Positions 19,664-29,063 of a stretch of DNA of 64,000 bases are shown piece after piece. The notes below the pieces were generated by a model. That model did no database searches. It saw nothing but the letters and a program-made list of their open reading frames with translations, and was not told where the DNA came from. The stretch comes from Lactobacillus sp. MRS-253-APC-2B (GTDB lineage Bacteria; Bacillota; Bacilli; Lactobacillales; Lactobacillaceae), in the NCBI RefSeq assembly GCF_012843675.1, contig NZ_JABAFO010000007.1, positions 1 to 64,000 of the forward strand, read 5' to 3'. The translations under genes and the position numbers were made by a program. The first letter of the stretch is position 1. Each line of letters opens with the position of its first letter.

Positions 19664-20248
19664 CTAATCATGCATGCGGGCTTCGATCCATTGCCAAACC
19701 TCATCCTTACCGTACTTGGTTTCTGCCGAGAAAAGCTGCAGTGGCGTATCTTCTAGCCCCAGCGTCTTCGTGATCTGTGAAATCGACTTTGTCCGGGCAC
19801 TGGGCTTAACCTTGTCAATCTTAGTCCCAACCACCAAAAGCGGTACTTGGTAATACTTCAGCCATTGATACATGGCCACATCGTCATCACTTGGCGCATG
19901 GCGGGCATCAACCAGCTCAATCACGCCCTTTAATTGCGGACGCGTAGTCAGATAGGTCTCAATCATCTTGCCAAACTTTTCGCGCTGCTTTTTGGAAACC
20001 TTGGCATAACCATAGCCAGGCACATCAACGAAAAAGAGCTGATCTTCAACATTGTAGAAATTCAGCGTCTGCGTTTTACCAGGCTGGCTGGAAGTATGGG
20101 CAAAGTTTTTGCGATTGATCAAGACATTGGTCAAAGAAGACTTGCCGACATTGGAACGGCCAACCAGGGCAATCTCAGGGTAGTCCGTTTTAGGATACTG
20201 CTCTTCGGCAACTGCACTGATCGTTAAGTCAACGTGATGAACTTCCAT
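19664..20248 (-). CDS. engB: Ribosome biogenesis GTPase EngB/YsxC
   Basis: Small TRAFAC GTPase (194 residues) needed for assembly of the large ribosomal subunit. G1 GRSNVGKSS, G3 DVPGYG and G4 TKIDK motifs are present. It follows clpX, with which it is usually paired in Firmicutes, across an attenuator-like hairpin. The ATG at 20248 gives the standard MEVHHVDLTISA N-terminus. Confidence 0.95.
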   Translation of the reverse strand: MEVHHVDLTISAVAEEQYPKTDYPEIALVGRSNVGKSSLTNVLINRKNFAHTSSQPGKTQTLNFYNVEDQLFFVDVPGYGYAKVSKKQREKFGKMIETYLTTRPQLKGVIELVDARHAPSDDDVAMYQWLKYYQVPLLVVGTKIDKVKPSARTKSISQITKTLGLEDTPLQLFSAETKYGKDEVWQWIEARMHD

Positions 20249-20270
20249 AATCTGTTTTGATTCCTCCGTT

Positions 20271-20294
20271 AAAAAAGGGCCACTGTTGACCCTT
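20271..20294 (-). terminator. Hairpin with T run between clpX and engB
   Basis: Eight-pair stem with one wobble (20275-20282 with 20287-20294), four-base loop and six T on the minus strand. It is modest, so it may only reduce engB transcription from the clpX promoter. Confidence 0.6.
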
Positions 20295-20303
20295 TCTGAC
20301 TGC

Positions 20304-21554
20304 CTATGAAGCTTTTTCGTCCTTTAATAGATAACGCGGCTCGCCATGATTTTCTACGCAGCGCTTGTCGATTACGACCTTAGCCACGTCATCGCGACTC
20401 GGCAGATCAAACATGACATCGCGCATCACGTCTTCAATAATTGAGCGCAGGCCCCGCGCACCGGTATTACGCTTGATCGCCAGTTGCGCCATTGCACGCA
20501 AGGCACCATCCGTAAACTGCAGCTGACTGCCATCCAGACGAATCAGTTCTTGATACTGCTTGACCAGCGCATTCTTTGGTTCGGTCAAAATACGTACCAG
20601 ATCATCTTCATCCAGCTTTTGCAGTGCCGTCAAGACTGGCAGCCGACCGATAAATTCTGGAATCAGTCCAAACTTGAGCAGGTCTTCTGGAATTACGTGT
20701 TGTAAAATGTTCTTTTCGTTAACATCCTGCAATTCACCAGTATCGGTGCCAAAGCCAATCGTCTTGTCACCCAAGCGTTCTTTGACGATGTTTTCAATTC
20801 CGTCAAAGGCCCCACCGACGATAAACAAAATGTTGCTGGTGTCAACTTGAATGAATTCTTGTTGCGGGTGCTTACGACCTCCCTGCGGCGGAACATTGGC
20901 AATCGTGCCTTCCAAGATCTTAAGCAGCGCCTGCTGAACGCCTTCACCGGAAACATCCCGCGTAATCGAGACATTTTCGCCTTTTTTGGCAATCTTGTCA
21001 ATTTCGTCGATGTAGATAATCCCTTTTTCGGCCCGTTCAACATCAAAATCTGCCGCCTGTAAAAGCTTTAGGATGATATTTTCAACGTCTTCACCGACAT
21101 AACCGGCCTCAGTCAAAGTCGTTGCATCGGCAATGGCAAACGGCACGTTTAAGATCTTAGCCAATGATTGTGCCAGGTAGGTTTTCCCAGAACCCGTTGG
21201 CCCAATAATAGCAATGTTGCTCTTTTGCAGATCGGTTTCGTTGTTGTCACCGGTCATCATGGCGTTGACCCGCTTGTAGTGGTTGTATACCGCTACGGCC
21301 AACGTCTTCTTGGCATCGTCTTGACCAATTACATAATCATTGAGCTCCTTGACGATTTCAGCCGGCGTTGGTACGCGGAAAGTTTCATTGGCGTGATCTT
21401 CAGCCAGTTCCTGTTCAATAATCTGCTGACAAAGATCGACACACTCGTTGCAAATGTAGACGCCAGGACCGGCAACGATCTTTTTTACCTCGTCTTGCGA
21501 CTTGCCACAAAAAGAACAGTGCACGGCATCCATGCCACTGGTATCTTCAAACAT
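20304..21554 (-). CDS. clpX: ClpXP protease ATP-binding subunit
   Basis: AAA+ unfoldase of 416 residues that feeds substrates to ClpP. An N-terminal C4 zinc finger (CSFCGK and CNEC), Walker A GPTGSGKT, Walker B IYIDEIDK and the sensor region GARGLRSI are visible. The start at 21554 (MFEDTSGM) follows GGAGG; a frame running further upstream has no site. A TATGAT -10-like sequence is found before it, but its -35 is poor. Confidence 0.97.
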   Translation of the reverse strand: MFEDTSGMDAVHCSFCGKSQDEVKKIVAGPGVYICNECVDLCQQIIEQELAEDHANETFRVPTPAEIVKELNDYVIGQDDAKKTLAVAVYNHYKRVNAMMTGDNNETDLQKSNIAIIGPTGSGKTYLAQSLAKILNVPFAIADATTLTEAGYVGEDVENIILKLLQAADFDVERAEKGIIYIDEIDKIAKKGENVSITRDVSGEGVQQALLKILEGTIANVPPQGGRKHPQQEFIQVDTSNILFIVGGAFDGIENIVKERLGDKTIGFGTDTGELQDVNEKNILQHVIPEDLLKFGLIPEFIGRLPVLTALQKLDEDDLVRILTEPKNALVKQYQELIRLDGSQLQFTDGALRAMAQLAIKRNTGARGLRSIIEDVMRDVMFDLPSRDDVAKVVIDKRCVENHGEPRYLLKDEKAS

Positions 21555-21684
21555 TTTGCGTCCTCCTCTTAAAATGATTGTGTTTATCATACCAAACTGT
21601 CGACCAAATTTCGAATAATTCAAACCATCATCTGCCCATTCAGAATGATTCAAGACGTGGATTTAATCGACTCAGTACGACAAC

Positions 21685-21720
21685 AGGGCCCAGCACCCGG
21701 ATGACCGAACGCTGGGCCCT
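21685..21720. repeat. Inverted repeat between tig and clpX
   Basis: Perfect 10-bp inverted repeat (21685-21694 with 21711-21720), GC-rich. It sits 49 bases after the tig stop and probably ends the tig transcript, although the following minus-strand bases are not T-rich; the T-rich side is on the plus strand. Confidence 0.6.
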
Positions 21721-21768
21721 ATTTGTTTTAAGCAGCGTAACAGCTGTTTTTTAACGCAATGTCAAAGA

Positions 21769-23082
21769 TTACTTGTCTTCTTCTGCGTCCTTGGATTCAA
21801 CCTGCTTGGCAGAATCCGTAACCAGGTCAACGGCCTTCTTGATTTGAATGTCGTGACTCAGCATATCCTTGGACAGAGCCTTCTTAACGGCATCTTCTTC
21901 CATACCGTATTGAGAAGCCAGGTCCTTGATTTCAGCATCGATGTCTTCATCGGTTGCTTCCAGGTTGGCGTCCTTAACGATGGCTTCCAGAACCAGGTTG
22001 GTCTTAACGCGCTTGGCAGCATCGTTGGCGAATTGCTTGCGCAGGTCGTCTTCAGTCGTACCAGTGATTTGGAAGTACATCTTAGGGTTGATGCCTTGTT
22101 GTTGCATGCCCATCAGGTATTGTTGTACTTGACGGTCCGTGTCGTCGTCCAGCATAGCTTGTGGAATTTCTTCCGTTTCAGCATTGTTGACAGCGGCTTC
22201 GATCGCGGCATCTTCAATGGCAGCGTGAGCAGCGTCTTCTTTTTGTTCTTGCAGCTGCTTTTTCGTCTTTTCCTTCAGTTCGTCAAGCGTGTCAACGTCT
22301 TCGTCAACGTCCTTGGCGAATTCGTCGTCCATTTCTGGCAGTTGCTTTTCCTTGACTTCGTGCAGCTTAACTTCAAAGACGGCTTCTTTACCAGCCAGGT
22401 CTTGAGCGTGGTATTCTTCAGGGAAGGTTACCTTAACTTCAACGTCGTCACCGGACTTGTGGCCAACCAGTTGGTCTTCAAAGCCTGGAATGAAGGCACC
22501 AGAGCCCAGTTCCAGCGAGTAGTTGTCAGCAGAGCCGCCGTCAAACTTTTCGCCATCAACGGAACCAACGTAGTCGATAACAACCGTGTCGCCGTTTTCA
22601 GCTGGTTGGTCTTCTTTCAGAACCAGTTCAGCTTGTTGTTGACGCTTGGATTCCAATTCGTCTTCAACTTCCTTGTCGGAAACCGTGGTGTCTTGAGCAG
22701 GAACTTCCATACCCTTGTAGTCGCCCAGCTTAACTTCTGGCTTAACGGCAACTTCGGCAGTCAGTACCCATGGCTGACCCTTTTCCAGACTCTTAACATC
22801 GATTTGTGGCTGGTCAACTGGTTCGATGCCCGTTTCCTTAACGGCATCTTCGTAGGCCTTTGGCAGCACGATGTTCAAAGCATCTTGGTACAGAGCTTCT
22901 TCACCGTACATTTGGTTAAACAGTTGACGTGGCACGTGGCCCTTACGGAAACCAGGAACCGTGATCCGTTTTTGCGTACGCTTAAAGGCTTGGTCAATAC
23001 CCTTCTTAGCCGTTTCAACGTCGATTTCAAAAGTTAATGTCCCTTTGCTGGCTTCGCTGTCGCGTTCCCATTTTGCTGACAT
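21769..23082 (-). CDS. tig: Trigger factor
   Basis: Ribosome-bound chaperone and peptidyl-prolyl isomerase of 437 residues. The ribosome-binding loop is seen as [11 protein letters not shown] near residue 43, followed by the FKBP-type domain ([14 protein letters not shown], about 160-240) and a Glu/Asp/Gln-rich C-terminal domain. The codon use is highly biased, as in tuf, which creates a long meaningless frame on the opposite strand. TTGGAGG precedes the ATG. Confidence 0.97.
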   Translation of the reverse strand: MSAKWERDSEASKGTLTFEIDVETAKKGIDQAFKRTQKRITVPGFRKGHVPRQLFNQMYGEEALYQDALNIVLPKAYEDAVKETGIEPVDQPQIDVKSLEKGQPWVLTAEVAVKPEVKLGDYKGMEVPAQDTTVSDKEVEDELESKRQQQAELVLKEDQPAENGDTVVIDYVGSVDGEKFDGGSADNYSLELGSGAFIPGFEDQLVGHKSGDDVEVKVTFPEEYHAQDLAGKEAVFEVKLHEVKEKQLPEMDDEFAKDVDEDVDTLDELKEKTKKQLQEQKEDAAHAAIEDAAIEAAVNNAETEEIPQAMLDDDTDRQVQQYLMGMQQQGINPKMYFQITGTTEDDLRKQFANDAAKRVKTNLVLEAIVKDANLEATDEDIDAEIKDLASQYGMEEDAVKKALSKDMLSHDIQIKKAVDLVTDSAKQVESKDAEEDK

Positions 23083-23163
23083 TTCATTTCCTCCAATAAC
23101 TTGCAGTTTTCAACTGATCGCCGTTTCAATTCTTAAATAACAGCGACCTGTACATACTTTAAT

Positions 23164-23192
23164 AGTTTACCGTACAGTGTTCCGGATTTCAA
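23164..23192 (-). promoter_or_regulatory. tig promoter
   Basis: Minus strand: TTGAAA (23187-23192), 17-bp spacer, TAAACT (23164-23169). The leader to the tig start is about 75 bases. Confidence 0.75.
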
Positions 23193-23216
23193 CTATTCGC
23201 GCCAATTATCGCCAAT

Positions 23217-24965
23217 TTAGGCTTGATCGTCAACCTCCAGCGTAGCAAAGCGACCATTGGCAACGTCAAACAGTCCCTCATCGGTTAATTTTAATTCTGG
23301 AATCACTGCCAATGGCAAAAAGCTCAGTGACATGACCGGATCAACGTTGGCGGGAATTTCCAGCTCATCATGGGCGACTCGGTTGATCTCGTTTTGCGCA
23401 GCCACGACTTTTTCAGCTGGCTGATCGCTCATCAAGCCAGCAATTGGCAATGGCATCCGCGCAATCGGCTCTTGATCCTTGACCATGACAACGCCGCCAC
23501 CTTGTTTGATCAATTCATCAACGGCTGCATGCATCTCGTTATCACTGACTCCGGTAACCATGATGTTGTGCGAATCATGGCCAATTGAAATGGCAATCGC
23601 ACCATGCTTGATTCCATAGCCACTAACCAAGGCCGTACACATTTTACCGGTCGCATGATGGCGCTCAATAACTGCCAGCTTGGTCACATCTTGAGCTGGA
23701 TTATAGACAAAGTCGCCATCGTTGTCATGACTGACTTGGCAGATCTTTTCACCAGTCAGCACCTCGCCTGGAATTACTTCAATCGTGCGCACCGGCTTGC
23801 CGCTCAAATGCAGTTTAAAGCAGTCAGCTGACAATGGCTTAACATGCATGGAAGATTCTACGGCGCCAATTGGATAACGTTGCACTTGAGGCAGATATTG
23901 GCTGTCTTGAGCAACTTTTTCACCCATAATCCAAGTCTGTTCCACATGGAAACTTCTTAGATCATCAACAACCACCAGATCAGCTCGGCGTCCTGGCGCA
24001 ATCGCCCCACGATCATTTAAGCCACAGTATTCGGCAGCATTGAGTGTCGCCATTTGAATTGCCGTAATTGGTGACAGTCCCTGTTCGATACAGATGCGAA
24101 TACTGTTGTCCAAATGGCCCAAAGTCATTGCCGTGACCGCCTGCACATCATCACCAGCCAGCAGACAATGACGTGCAGTCTGTGGCGTAACAACCGGCAA
24201 GAGGCTCTTTAAATCATGTTCGGTCGTACCTTGGCGCAGCAAAACATACATCCCACATGCCAAACGATCTTGCGCTTCTTGAACCGTTGAGCATTCATGA
24301 TCGTTGCCTACGCCGGCCGCCGCATAAGCATTGAGCAGCTTACCAGAAACCTGTGGCGCATGGCCATCAATACGACGATGATATTTTTGGGCCAGCATGA
24401 CTTCATCAATCATCTTGTCATCATTATTGACAACGCCGACATAGTTCATCAATTCAGCCAGCCCATCCACTTCACCATTTTTTAAGGCCGGCTCCATGTC
24501 ACTGGCAGCCAGATTGGCACCGGCATGCTCATAAGGCGTTGATGGGACGCAAGCAGGCATCAAATAACGAATATCCATCTTAGCCAGCTTGGCAGCCTGC
24601 TCCATGTATTCCAGTCCCTTTAAGCCGGCTACGTTGACAATCTCATGCGGATCACATAAAGCGGTCGTCGTCCCGCATGGTACAAAGATACGACTAAACT
24701 CTTCCGGTGAAACATAGGACGACTCGACGTGGATATGGGCATCGATCAAGCCAGGCAATAAGAATCTGCCGGCTAAATCAACTGTCTGCTTGCCTTCATA
24801 ATGATCACTGATCCCAGCAATATAGCCGCTTGCAATCGCTACATCGCCTTTACGCATGCAACCCAAGCAGACATCGACAATCTGGGCGTTTTTGATTACA
24901 ACGTCTGCAGCAACGCGCCCAGCTGCCACGTCAATCACATGTTTTAACTCAGCTTTTTTAATCAT
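23217..24965 (-). CDS. ade: Adenine deaminase
   Basis: Amidohydrolase-superfamily enzyme converting adenine to hypoxanthine and ammonia, 582 residues as expected. The metal-binding segment DAHIHVESSYVSPEEF, GHAPQVSG, GNDHECST and GDDVQA are visible. It lies downstream of the NCS2 permease gene and with it forms a purine salvage pair, allowing adenine to reach IMP and GMP. GAGGGA precedes the ATG. Confidence 0.93.
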   Translation of the reverse strand: MIKKAELKHVIDVAAGRVAADVVIKNAQIVDVCLGCMRKGDVAIASGYIAGISDHYEGKQTVDLAGRFLLPGLIDAHIHVESSYVSPEEFSRIFVPCGTTTALCDPHEIVNVAGLKGLEYMEQAAKLAKMDIRYLMPACVPSTPYEHAGANLAASDMEPALKNGEVDGLAELMNYVGVVNNDDKMIDEVMLAQKYHRRIDGHAPQVSGKLLNAYAAAGVGNDHECSTVQEAQDRLACGMYVLLRQGTTEHDLKSLLPVVTPQTARHCLLAGDDVQAVTAMTLGHLDNSIRICIEQGLSPITAIQMATLNAAEYCGLNDRGAIAPGRRADLVVVDDLRSFHVEQTWIMGEKVAQDSQYLPQVQRYPIGAVESSMHVKPLSADCFKLHLSGKPVRTIEVIPGEVLTGEKICQVSHDNDGDFVYNPAQDVTKLAVIERHHATGKMCTALVSGYGIKHGAIAISIGHDSHNIMVTGVSDNEMHAAVDELIKQGGGVVMVKDQEPIARMPLPIAGLMSDQPAEKVVAAQNEINRVAHDELEIPANVDPVMSLSFLPLAVIPELKLTDEGLFDVANGRFATLEVDDQA

Positions 24966-25002
24966 TAATTCGTCCCTCTTTCAGTTTTTTCTATTATATA
25001 TT

Positions 25003-25038
25003 AAGAAAAAGACCCGACCGCTATCGATCGCGTCTTTT
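25003..25038 (-). terminator. Imperfect terminator between permease and ade
   Basis: Stem 25007-25020 with 25025-25038, one mismatch and wobble pairs, then TTTTTC on the minus strand. It may reduce rather than stop transcription into ade. A TATAAT lies shortly after, with a poor -35. Confidence 0.55.
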
Positions 25039-25046
25039 AAAGATTT

Positions 25047-26396
25047 TTATGATGGCAAAACGTTTAAAACGTACAGCATCAAGATGAAGACGAACAGCAG
25101 CGTCCACATGATCCAGTTGATTTCTTTACGGCGACCAGCAACCGTCATCGTCAATGGGTAGATGATAAACCCAAATGCGATCCCGTAAGAAATGTTGTAG
25201 GTCAATGGCATGCCGGCAACCACCATGAAGGCAGGAAAGGCAATTTCAAAGTGAAGCCAATCAATGCCAGCCAAAGAACTTGCCATCAGCGAACCAACAA
25301 TAATCAGAGCTGGTGCCGTAACCTGCGTCGTTACCACCGTCAAAAGTGGACTGAACAACAGACTAAAGGCAAACAACACACCGACCGTCAAGGCAGTCAG
25401 ACCAGTCCGGCCACCAACGGCAATTCCGGCAGATGATTCAACGTAGGCTGCCGTTGGCGTAGTCCCCATTACCGAACCACTCAGCATGGAAATCGAATCT
25501 GCCATCAAAGCCTGACCAATCCGCGGCATTCGGTCGTTTTTCATCAAACCAGCCTGTTGAGCTAAGCCCACCAGCGTTCCGGCTGTGTCAAAGAAGGCCA
25601 CCAGCAAAAAGATCAAAACAACGGCCCACATCTGCGGCGTATTAACCTTGCCCAGGCTGGTCAGTGCCACGCCAAAAGTTGGCTTCATGGAAGGAGCTAA
25701 CGAAATAATATGAGCAGGCATCTTAATCAGGCCCGTAAACAAGCCCAGCAGCGTTGTCAGAATCATCCCGATAAAGATTGATCCAGGAACCCGTTTAGCC
25801 ATCAATAGTGCGATTGCCAAAACCCCAAAGATCGTCAGCCAAGTCGTTGGTACCGTCAATGAACCCAATTGAACCAATGAGCTCTTGCTTGCGACAACCA
25901 GGCCACCGCCTTGCAGACCGACAAAAGCGATGAACAAACCGATCCCAGCGGCAATTGCCAGCTTCAAATCATGCGGAATCGCGTTGATAACAGCTTCACG
26001 CACCTTCATCAAAGAAAGGATCGTAAAGATTACCGATGCTACAAAAACACCAGCCATCGCGGTCTGCCATGAGATCCCCATTGCCAGAACCACCGAGTAT
26101 GTAAAGAACGCGTTATCACCAAGACCAGGCGCAATGGCAATCGGATAATTGGCTAAAAATGCCATCAATAAACAGCCGATAATTGCAGATAGTGCCGTTG
26201 CCGTAAAAACCGCGCCCTTGTTCATGCCGGCCATTCCCAAGACGCTGGGATTAACAAACAGAATGTAGGCCATTGAAACAAAAGTCGTCAGACCCGCGAG
26301 CAGCTCACGCTTGATCGTCGTGCCCTGCTCGCTTAAATGAAACCATTTTTCTAAAATATTGGTAGAAGCAGGCGAGTTATTCGTGCTTTGACCCAT
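25047..26396 (-). CDS. NCS2 family purine (guanine/hypoxanthine-type) permease
   Basis: Membrane transporter of 449 residues with about 12-14 hydrophobic segments, similar to the AzgA/PbuG/PbuO branch of nucleobase:cation symporters. Family marks include FVSMAYILFVNP, PGLGDNAFF (the NCS2 substrate-site region) and DTAGTLVG. The neighbouring adenine deaminase and the PurR-type boxes upstream fit a purine substrate; adenine or hypoxanthine/guanine cannot be separated by eye. Confidence 0.88.
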   Translation of the reverse strand: MGQSTNNSPASTNILEKWFHLSEQGTTIKRELLAGLTTFVSMAYILFVNPSVLGMAGMNKGAVFTATALSAIIGCLLMAFLANYPIAIAPGLGDNAFFTYSVVLAMGISWQTAMAGVFVASVIFTILSLMKVREAVINAIPHDLKLAIAAGIGLFIAFVGLQGGGLVVASKSSLVQLGSLTVPTTWLTIFGVLAIALLMAKRVPGSIFIGMILTTLLGLFTGLIKMPAHIISLAPSMKPTFGVALTSLGKVNTPQMWAVVLIFLLVAFFDTAGTLVGLAQQAGLMKNDRMPRIGQALMADSISMLSGSVMGTTPTAAYVESSAGIAVGGRTGLTALTVGVLFAFSLLFSPLLTVVTTQVTAPALIIVGSLMASSLAGIDWLHFEIAFPAFMVVAGMPLTYNISYGIAFGFIIYPLTMTVAGRRKEINWIMWTLLFVFILMLYVLNVLPS

Positions 26397-26439
26397 TAAA
26401 ATTCATCTCCTATGCATTTAATCCAACAAACAAGATTTG

Positions 26440-26468
26440 ATTATGCAACAATTTTCGGATTTTTGCAA
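26440..26468 (-). promoter_or_regulatory. Promoter of the purine permease gene
   Basis: Minus strand: TTGCAA (26463-26468), 17-bp spacer, CATAAT (26440-26445). The whole spacer core is a PurR-like box, so regulator binding would contact the promoter directly. Confidence 0.7.
26450..26462 (-). promoter_or_regulatory. PurR-like box 3, in the promoter spacer
   Basis: AAATCCGAAAATT differs at one position from the Gram-positive PurBox consensus AWWWCCGAACWWT. It fills the spacer between -35 and -10. Confidence 0.55.
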
Positions 26469-26491
26469 TAGATTAAAACGATAAAATTACG

Positions 26492-26504
26492 AATGTTCGC
26501 ATCT
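26492..26504 (-). promoter_or_regulatory. PurR-like box 2
   Basis: AGATGCGAACATT keeps the CGAACATT core with two mismatches to AWWWCCGAACWWT and is followed by TTCGTAA, giving the CGAA-TTCG symmetry typical of PurR sites. Confidence 0.5.
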
Positions 26505-26542
26505 GATTTTTAAATCGGCTTTTGTAAAAGGATTTAAATACG

Positions 26543-26555
26543 ATTGTTCGGAAAT
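26543..26555 (-). promoter_or_regulatory. PurR box 1, perfect consensus
   Basis: ATTTCCGAACAAT on the minus strand matches AWWWCCGAACWWT at all 13 positions. It lies about 75 bases upstream of the -35, a place where PurR activates in Lactococcus. Confidence 0.7.
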
Positions 26556-26661
26556 AAAAAGCCAAGCCGTCAAGTTGCAGCCTGGTTCAAGCTTAATTTA
26601 GATACGCTTTTTTTAAGAACATCAGTCACCCTAGCCAAGCAAAGATTCATTTTTTAGACAC

Positions 26662-26696
26662 AAAAAAAGAGCAAGCAGAACTCTGCTTGCTCTTTT
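26662..26696 (-). terminator. tuf terminator
   Basis: Perfect 15-bp inverted repeat (26665-26679 with 26682-26696) with a run of T on the minus strand, 21 bases after the tuf stop. Confidence 0.95.
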
Positions 26697-26717
26697 ATTT
26701 ATTGCACTAATTTGAAA

Positions 26718-27908
26718 TTAGTCCAGGATGTCAGAAACGACACCGGCACCAACAGTGTGGCCACCTTCACGAATAGTGAACTTCAGACCCTTTTCAATGG
26801 CAACTGGCTTTTGCAGGGAAACAGTAAACGTAACGTTGTCCCCAGGCATAACCATTTCTACACCATCTGGCAGTTCGATCGTACCCGTAACGTCAGTAGT
26901 GTGGAAGTAGAATTGTGGACGGTAGTTGGAGAAGAATGGCGTGTGACGGCCCCCTTCTTCCTTCGTCATAACGTAGACTTCACCCTTGAAGTTCTTGTGC
27001 GTTTGGATGGAGCCTGGTTGTGCCAGAACTTGACCACGTTCTACTTGGTCGTGGCCGATACCACGCAGCAGAACACCAACGTTGTCCCCGGCTTCACCAA
27101 GGTCCAGCGTCTTGTGGAACATTTCAACACCCGTAACAGTAGACTTCAGGATTTCGTCCTTCAGACCAACGATTTCAACTTCGTCGCCGACCTTAACAGT
27201 ACCACGGTCGATACGACCGGAAACAACAGTACCACGACCAGTGATAGTGAAGACGTCTTCGATTGGCAGCATGAATGGCTTGTCAGTAGGACGCTTTGGA
27301 GTTGGGATGTATTCGTCGATAACATCCATCAGGTGCAGGATAACCTTTTCTTGTTCAGGGTCACCTTCCAGAGCCTTCAAAGCAGAACCACGAACAACTG
27401 GAATGTCATCGCCAGGGAAATCGTATTCGCTCAGCAGGTCGCGAACTTCCATTTCAACCAAGTCAACCAGTTCGTCATCGTCAACCAAGTCGGTCTTGTT
27501 CAGGAATACAACGATGTATTGAACACCAACTTGACGAGCCAACAGAATGTGTTCACGAGTTTGTGGCATAGGACCGTCAGTAGCAGCAACAACCAGGATA
27601 GCACCATCCATTTGTGCGGCACCAGTGATCATGTTCTTAACGTAGTCGGCGTGACCAGGGGCATCGATGTGTGCGTAGTGACGCGTTTCCGTTTCGTATT
27701 CAACGTGGGCCGTGTTGATAGTGATACCACGTTCCTTTTCTTCTGGAGCGTTGTCGATATCAGCGTAGTCTTCAGCCTTTGCCAGACCCTTTTCTGCCAG
27801 AACCTTCGTGATTGCAGCAGTCAGAGTAGTCTTACCATGGTCAACGTGGCCAATAGTACCAATGTTTACATGGGGTTTAGTACGTTCATAATGTTCTTTT
27901 TCAGCCAT
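26718..27908 (-). CDS. tuf: Elongation factor Tu
   Basis: GTPase that delivers aminoacyl-tRNA to the ribosome, 396 residues. [18 protein letters not shown] and NKTDLVDD are the G motifs; domains II and III follow. Codon use is extremely biased. AGGAGG lies before the ATG, and the gene stands alone between its promoter and terminator. Confidence 0.98.
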   Translation of the reverse strand: MAEKEHYERTKPHVNIGTIGHVDHGKTTLTAAITKVLAEKGLAKAEDYADIDNAPEEKERGITINTAHVEYETETRHYAHIDAPGHADYVKNMITGAAQMDGAILVVAATDGPMPQTREHILLARQVGVQYIVVFLNKTDLVDDDELVDLVEMEVRDLLSEYDFPGDDIPVVRGSALKALEGDPEQEKVILHLMDVIDEYIPTPKRPTDKPFMLPIEDVFTITGRGTVVSGRIDRGTVKVGDEVEIVGLKDEILKSTVTGVEMFHKTLDLGEAGDNVGVLLRGIGHDQVERGQVLAQPGSIQTHKNFKGEVYVMTKEEGGRHTPFFSNYRPQFYFHTTDVTGTIELPDGVEMVMPGDNVTFTVSLQKPVAIEKGLKFTIREGGHTVGAGVVSDILD

Positions 27909-28047
27909 TAATGAAATCCTCCTGATAAATTACAAGTATAATGCCAGACAAGTCAAAAACCGTCTGACACACCCTTAATGAAAATTGTACTACTTCCGGG
28001 AGCCAATTAAAAGTTTTAAAACCGGTTTTCCGAAAGAATTCTTAATT

Positions 28048-28076
28048 ATAATATCAGCTCTACCCTGATTTGTAAA
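28048..28076 (-). promoter_or_regulatory. tuf promoter
   Basis: Minus strand: TTTACA (28071-28076), 17-bp spacer, TATTAT (28048-28053). The leader is about 135 bases and contains another TACAAT sequence with weak -35. Confidence 0.65.
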
Positions 28077-28095
28077 TGAATTTAACCGAAACTTT

Positions 28096-29001
28096 TTATT
28101 GCATGCCCAGTCGCTGAGCCAAGCGGGCAATTTGATTCTGCCATTGTTTGGCCAAGATAACGTCGTAATCCTGATCCGTGCTCTGTGAATAAGCCGTTAA
28201 AGCATGGTACCATGCGGTTGGATTGGGAATTGCCAATTCAATCAATGGATACAAAAATGCCAGCTGCAAGTGAAACTCTTGATCAAACATTTGATACGAC
28301 AATGGATCGAGCTGACTAAACTCTTTTTTAATCATTGATTCGATCTGCTGGACCGTTTGAATCGACTCGACATCTTGTAGCCTGCCCAAATCAACCTCAT
28401 GCTCTTGCTCATCCAGCCAATAGATCGTGATTCTTTCTTGCAGATGCAGACGCTGCATAATCTGCAAAAGACTTGATCTAATCAGTGGATTGACGAATGG
28501 ATCACGCGCTAAGAACTTGGCACCGATCAGATACTGTTTAAGCGGCAGATGACTGGCCGCTTTAAAACGTCGCTGCTGTTCGGCAAAACTGCCGTCTCCC
28601 AAATGATAGAACTGCTTGAGCTGGCTGTTCAGTGAGGTCTGATAGTGCTTGGCAAACGAACTTTCAGCCTGCTCAACTTGTTTGATGAACTCATCATGCC
28701 ATTTAGGCAGACTGTTTAATTGCACGCGAACGTCAATAAAGGCCTGAGCATGCAGCTCAACCTCGATCAAAAGCTGCATTAATTCCCTAGAGGCGGTATA
28801 TTCATTGAGATGCTCATTGGCATAGCTGAGCGCCTCGGCATACTGTTGATCCTCATACAAAGATTTTACCAGCTGACGATTGACAACGAACTCATCAACT
28901 TCTTCATAAAGCGCGGCAAATCGCTGTGCAGCCTCATGATAATGCTGCTGATCAAGAAGCTGATCGGCTTGATGAAACTGCTCTTGTTGCAAAGGCGTCA
29001 T
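28096..29001 (-). CDS. TPR-like protein of unknown function
   Basis: A 301-residue cytosolic protein, helical throughout, whose first half has tetratricopeptide-like repeats (for example YHEAAQRFAALYEE and YAEALSYANEHL). No catalytic motif is visible. Start 29001 (MTPLQQEQF) follows AAAGGA. It comes 62 bases after the RNase J2 gene, an arrangement shared by lactobacilli as far as I recall, so cotranscription is likely, and it ends about 50 bases before the tuf promoter with no clear terminator. Confidence 0.75.
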   Translation of the reverse strand: MTPLQQEQFHQADQLLDQQHYHEAAQRFAALYEEVDEFVVNRQLVKSLYEDQQYAEALSYANEHLNEYTASRELMQLLIEVELHAQAFIDVRVQLNSLPKWHDEFIKQVEQAESSFAKHYQTSLNSQLKQFYHLGDGSFAEQQRRFKAASHLPLKQYLIGAKFLARDPFVNPLIRSSLLQIMQRLHLQERITIYWLDEQEHEVDLGRLQDVESIQTVQQIESMIKKEFSQLDPLSYQMFDQEFHLQLAFLYPLIELAIPNPTAWYHALTAYSQSTDQDYDVILAKQWQNQIARLAQRLGMQ

Positions 29002-29063
29002 AATTATTAATTCCTTTCTGAAAGCCAAACAGCGCGAGCATTCACAGATGCTCACGCTGTTGA

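Noticed and set aside
21844-23037. 397-codon open frame on the plus strand opposite tig
   Set aside because: Same codon-bias effect; the translation is rich in Phe, Val and Asn without motifs.
26397-26717. Possible purine riboswitch before the NCS2 permease
   Set aside because: The conserved purine aptamer core could not be found; PurR-type boxes explain the region better.
26712-27911. 399-codon open frame on the plus strand opposite tuf
   Set aside because: Produced by the strong codon bias of tuf; no ribosome binding site and no protein-like composition.
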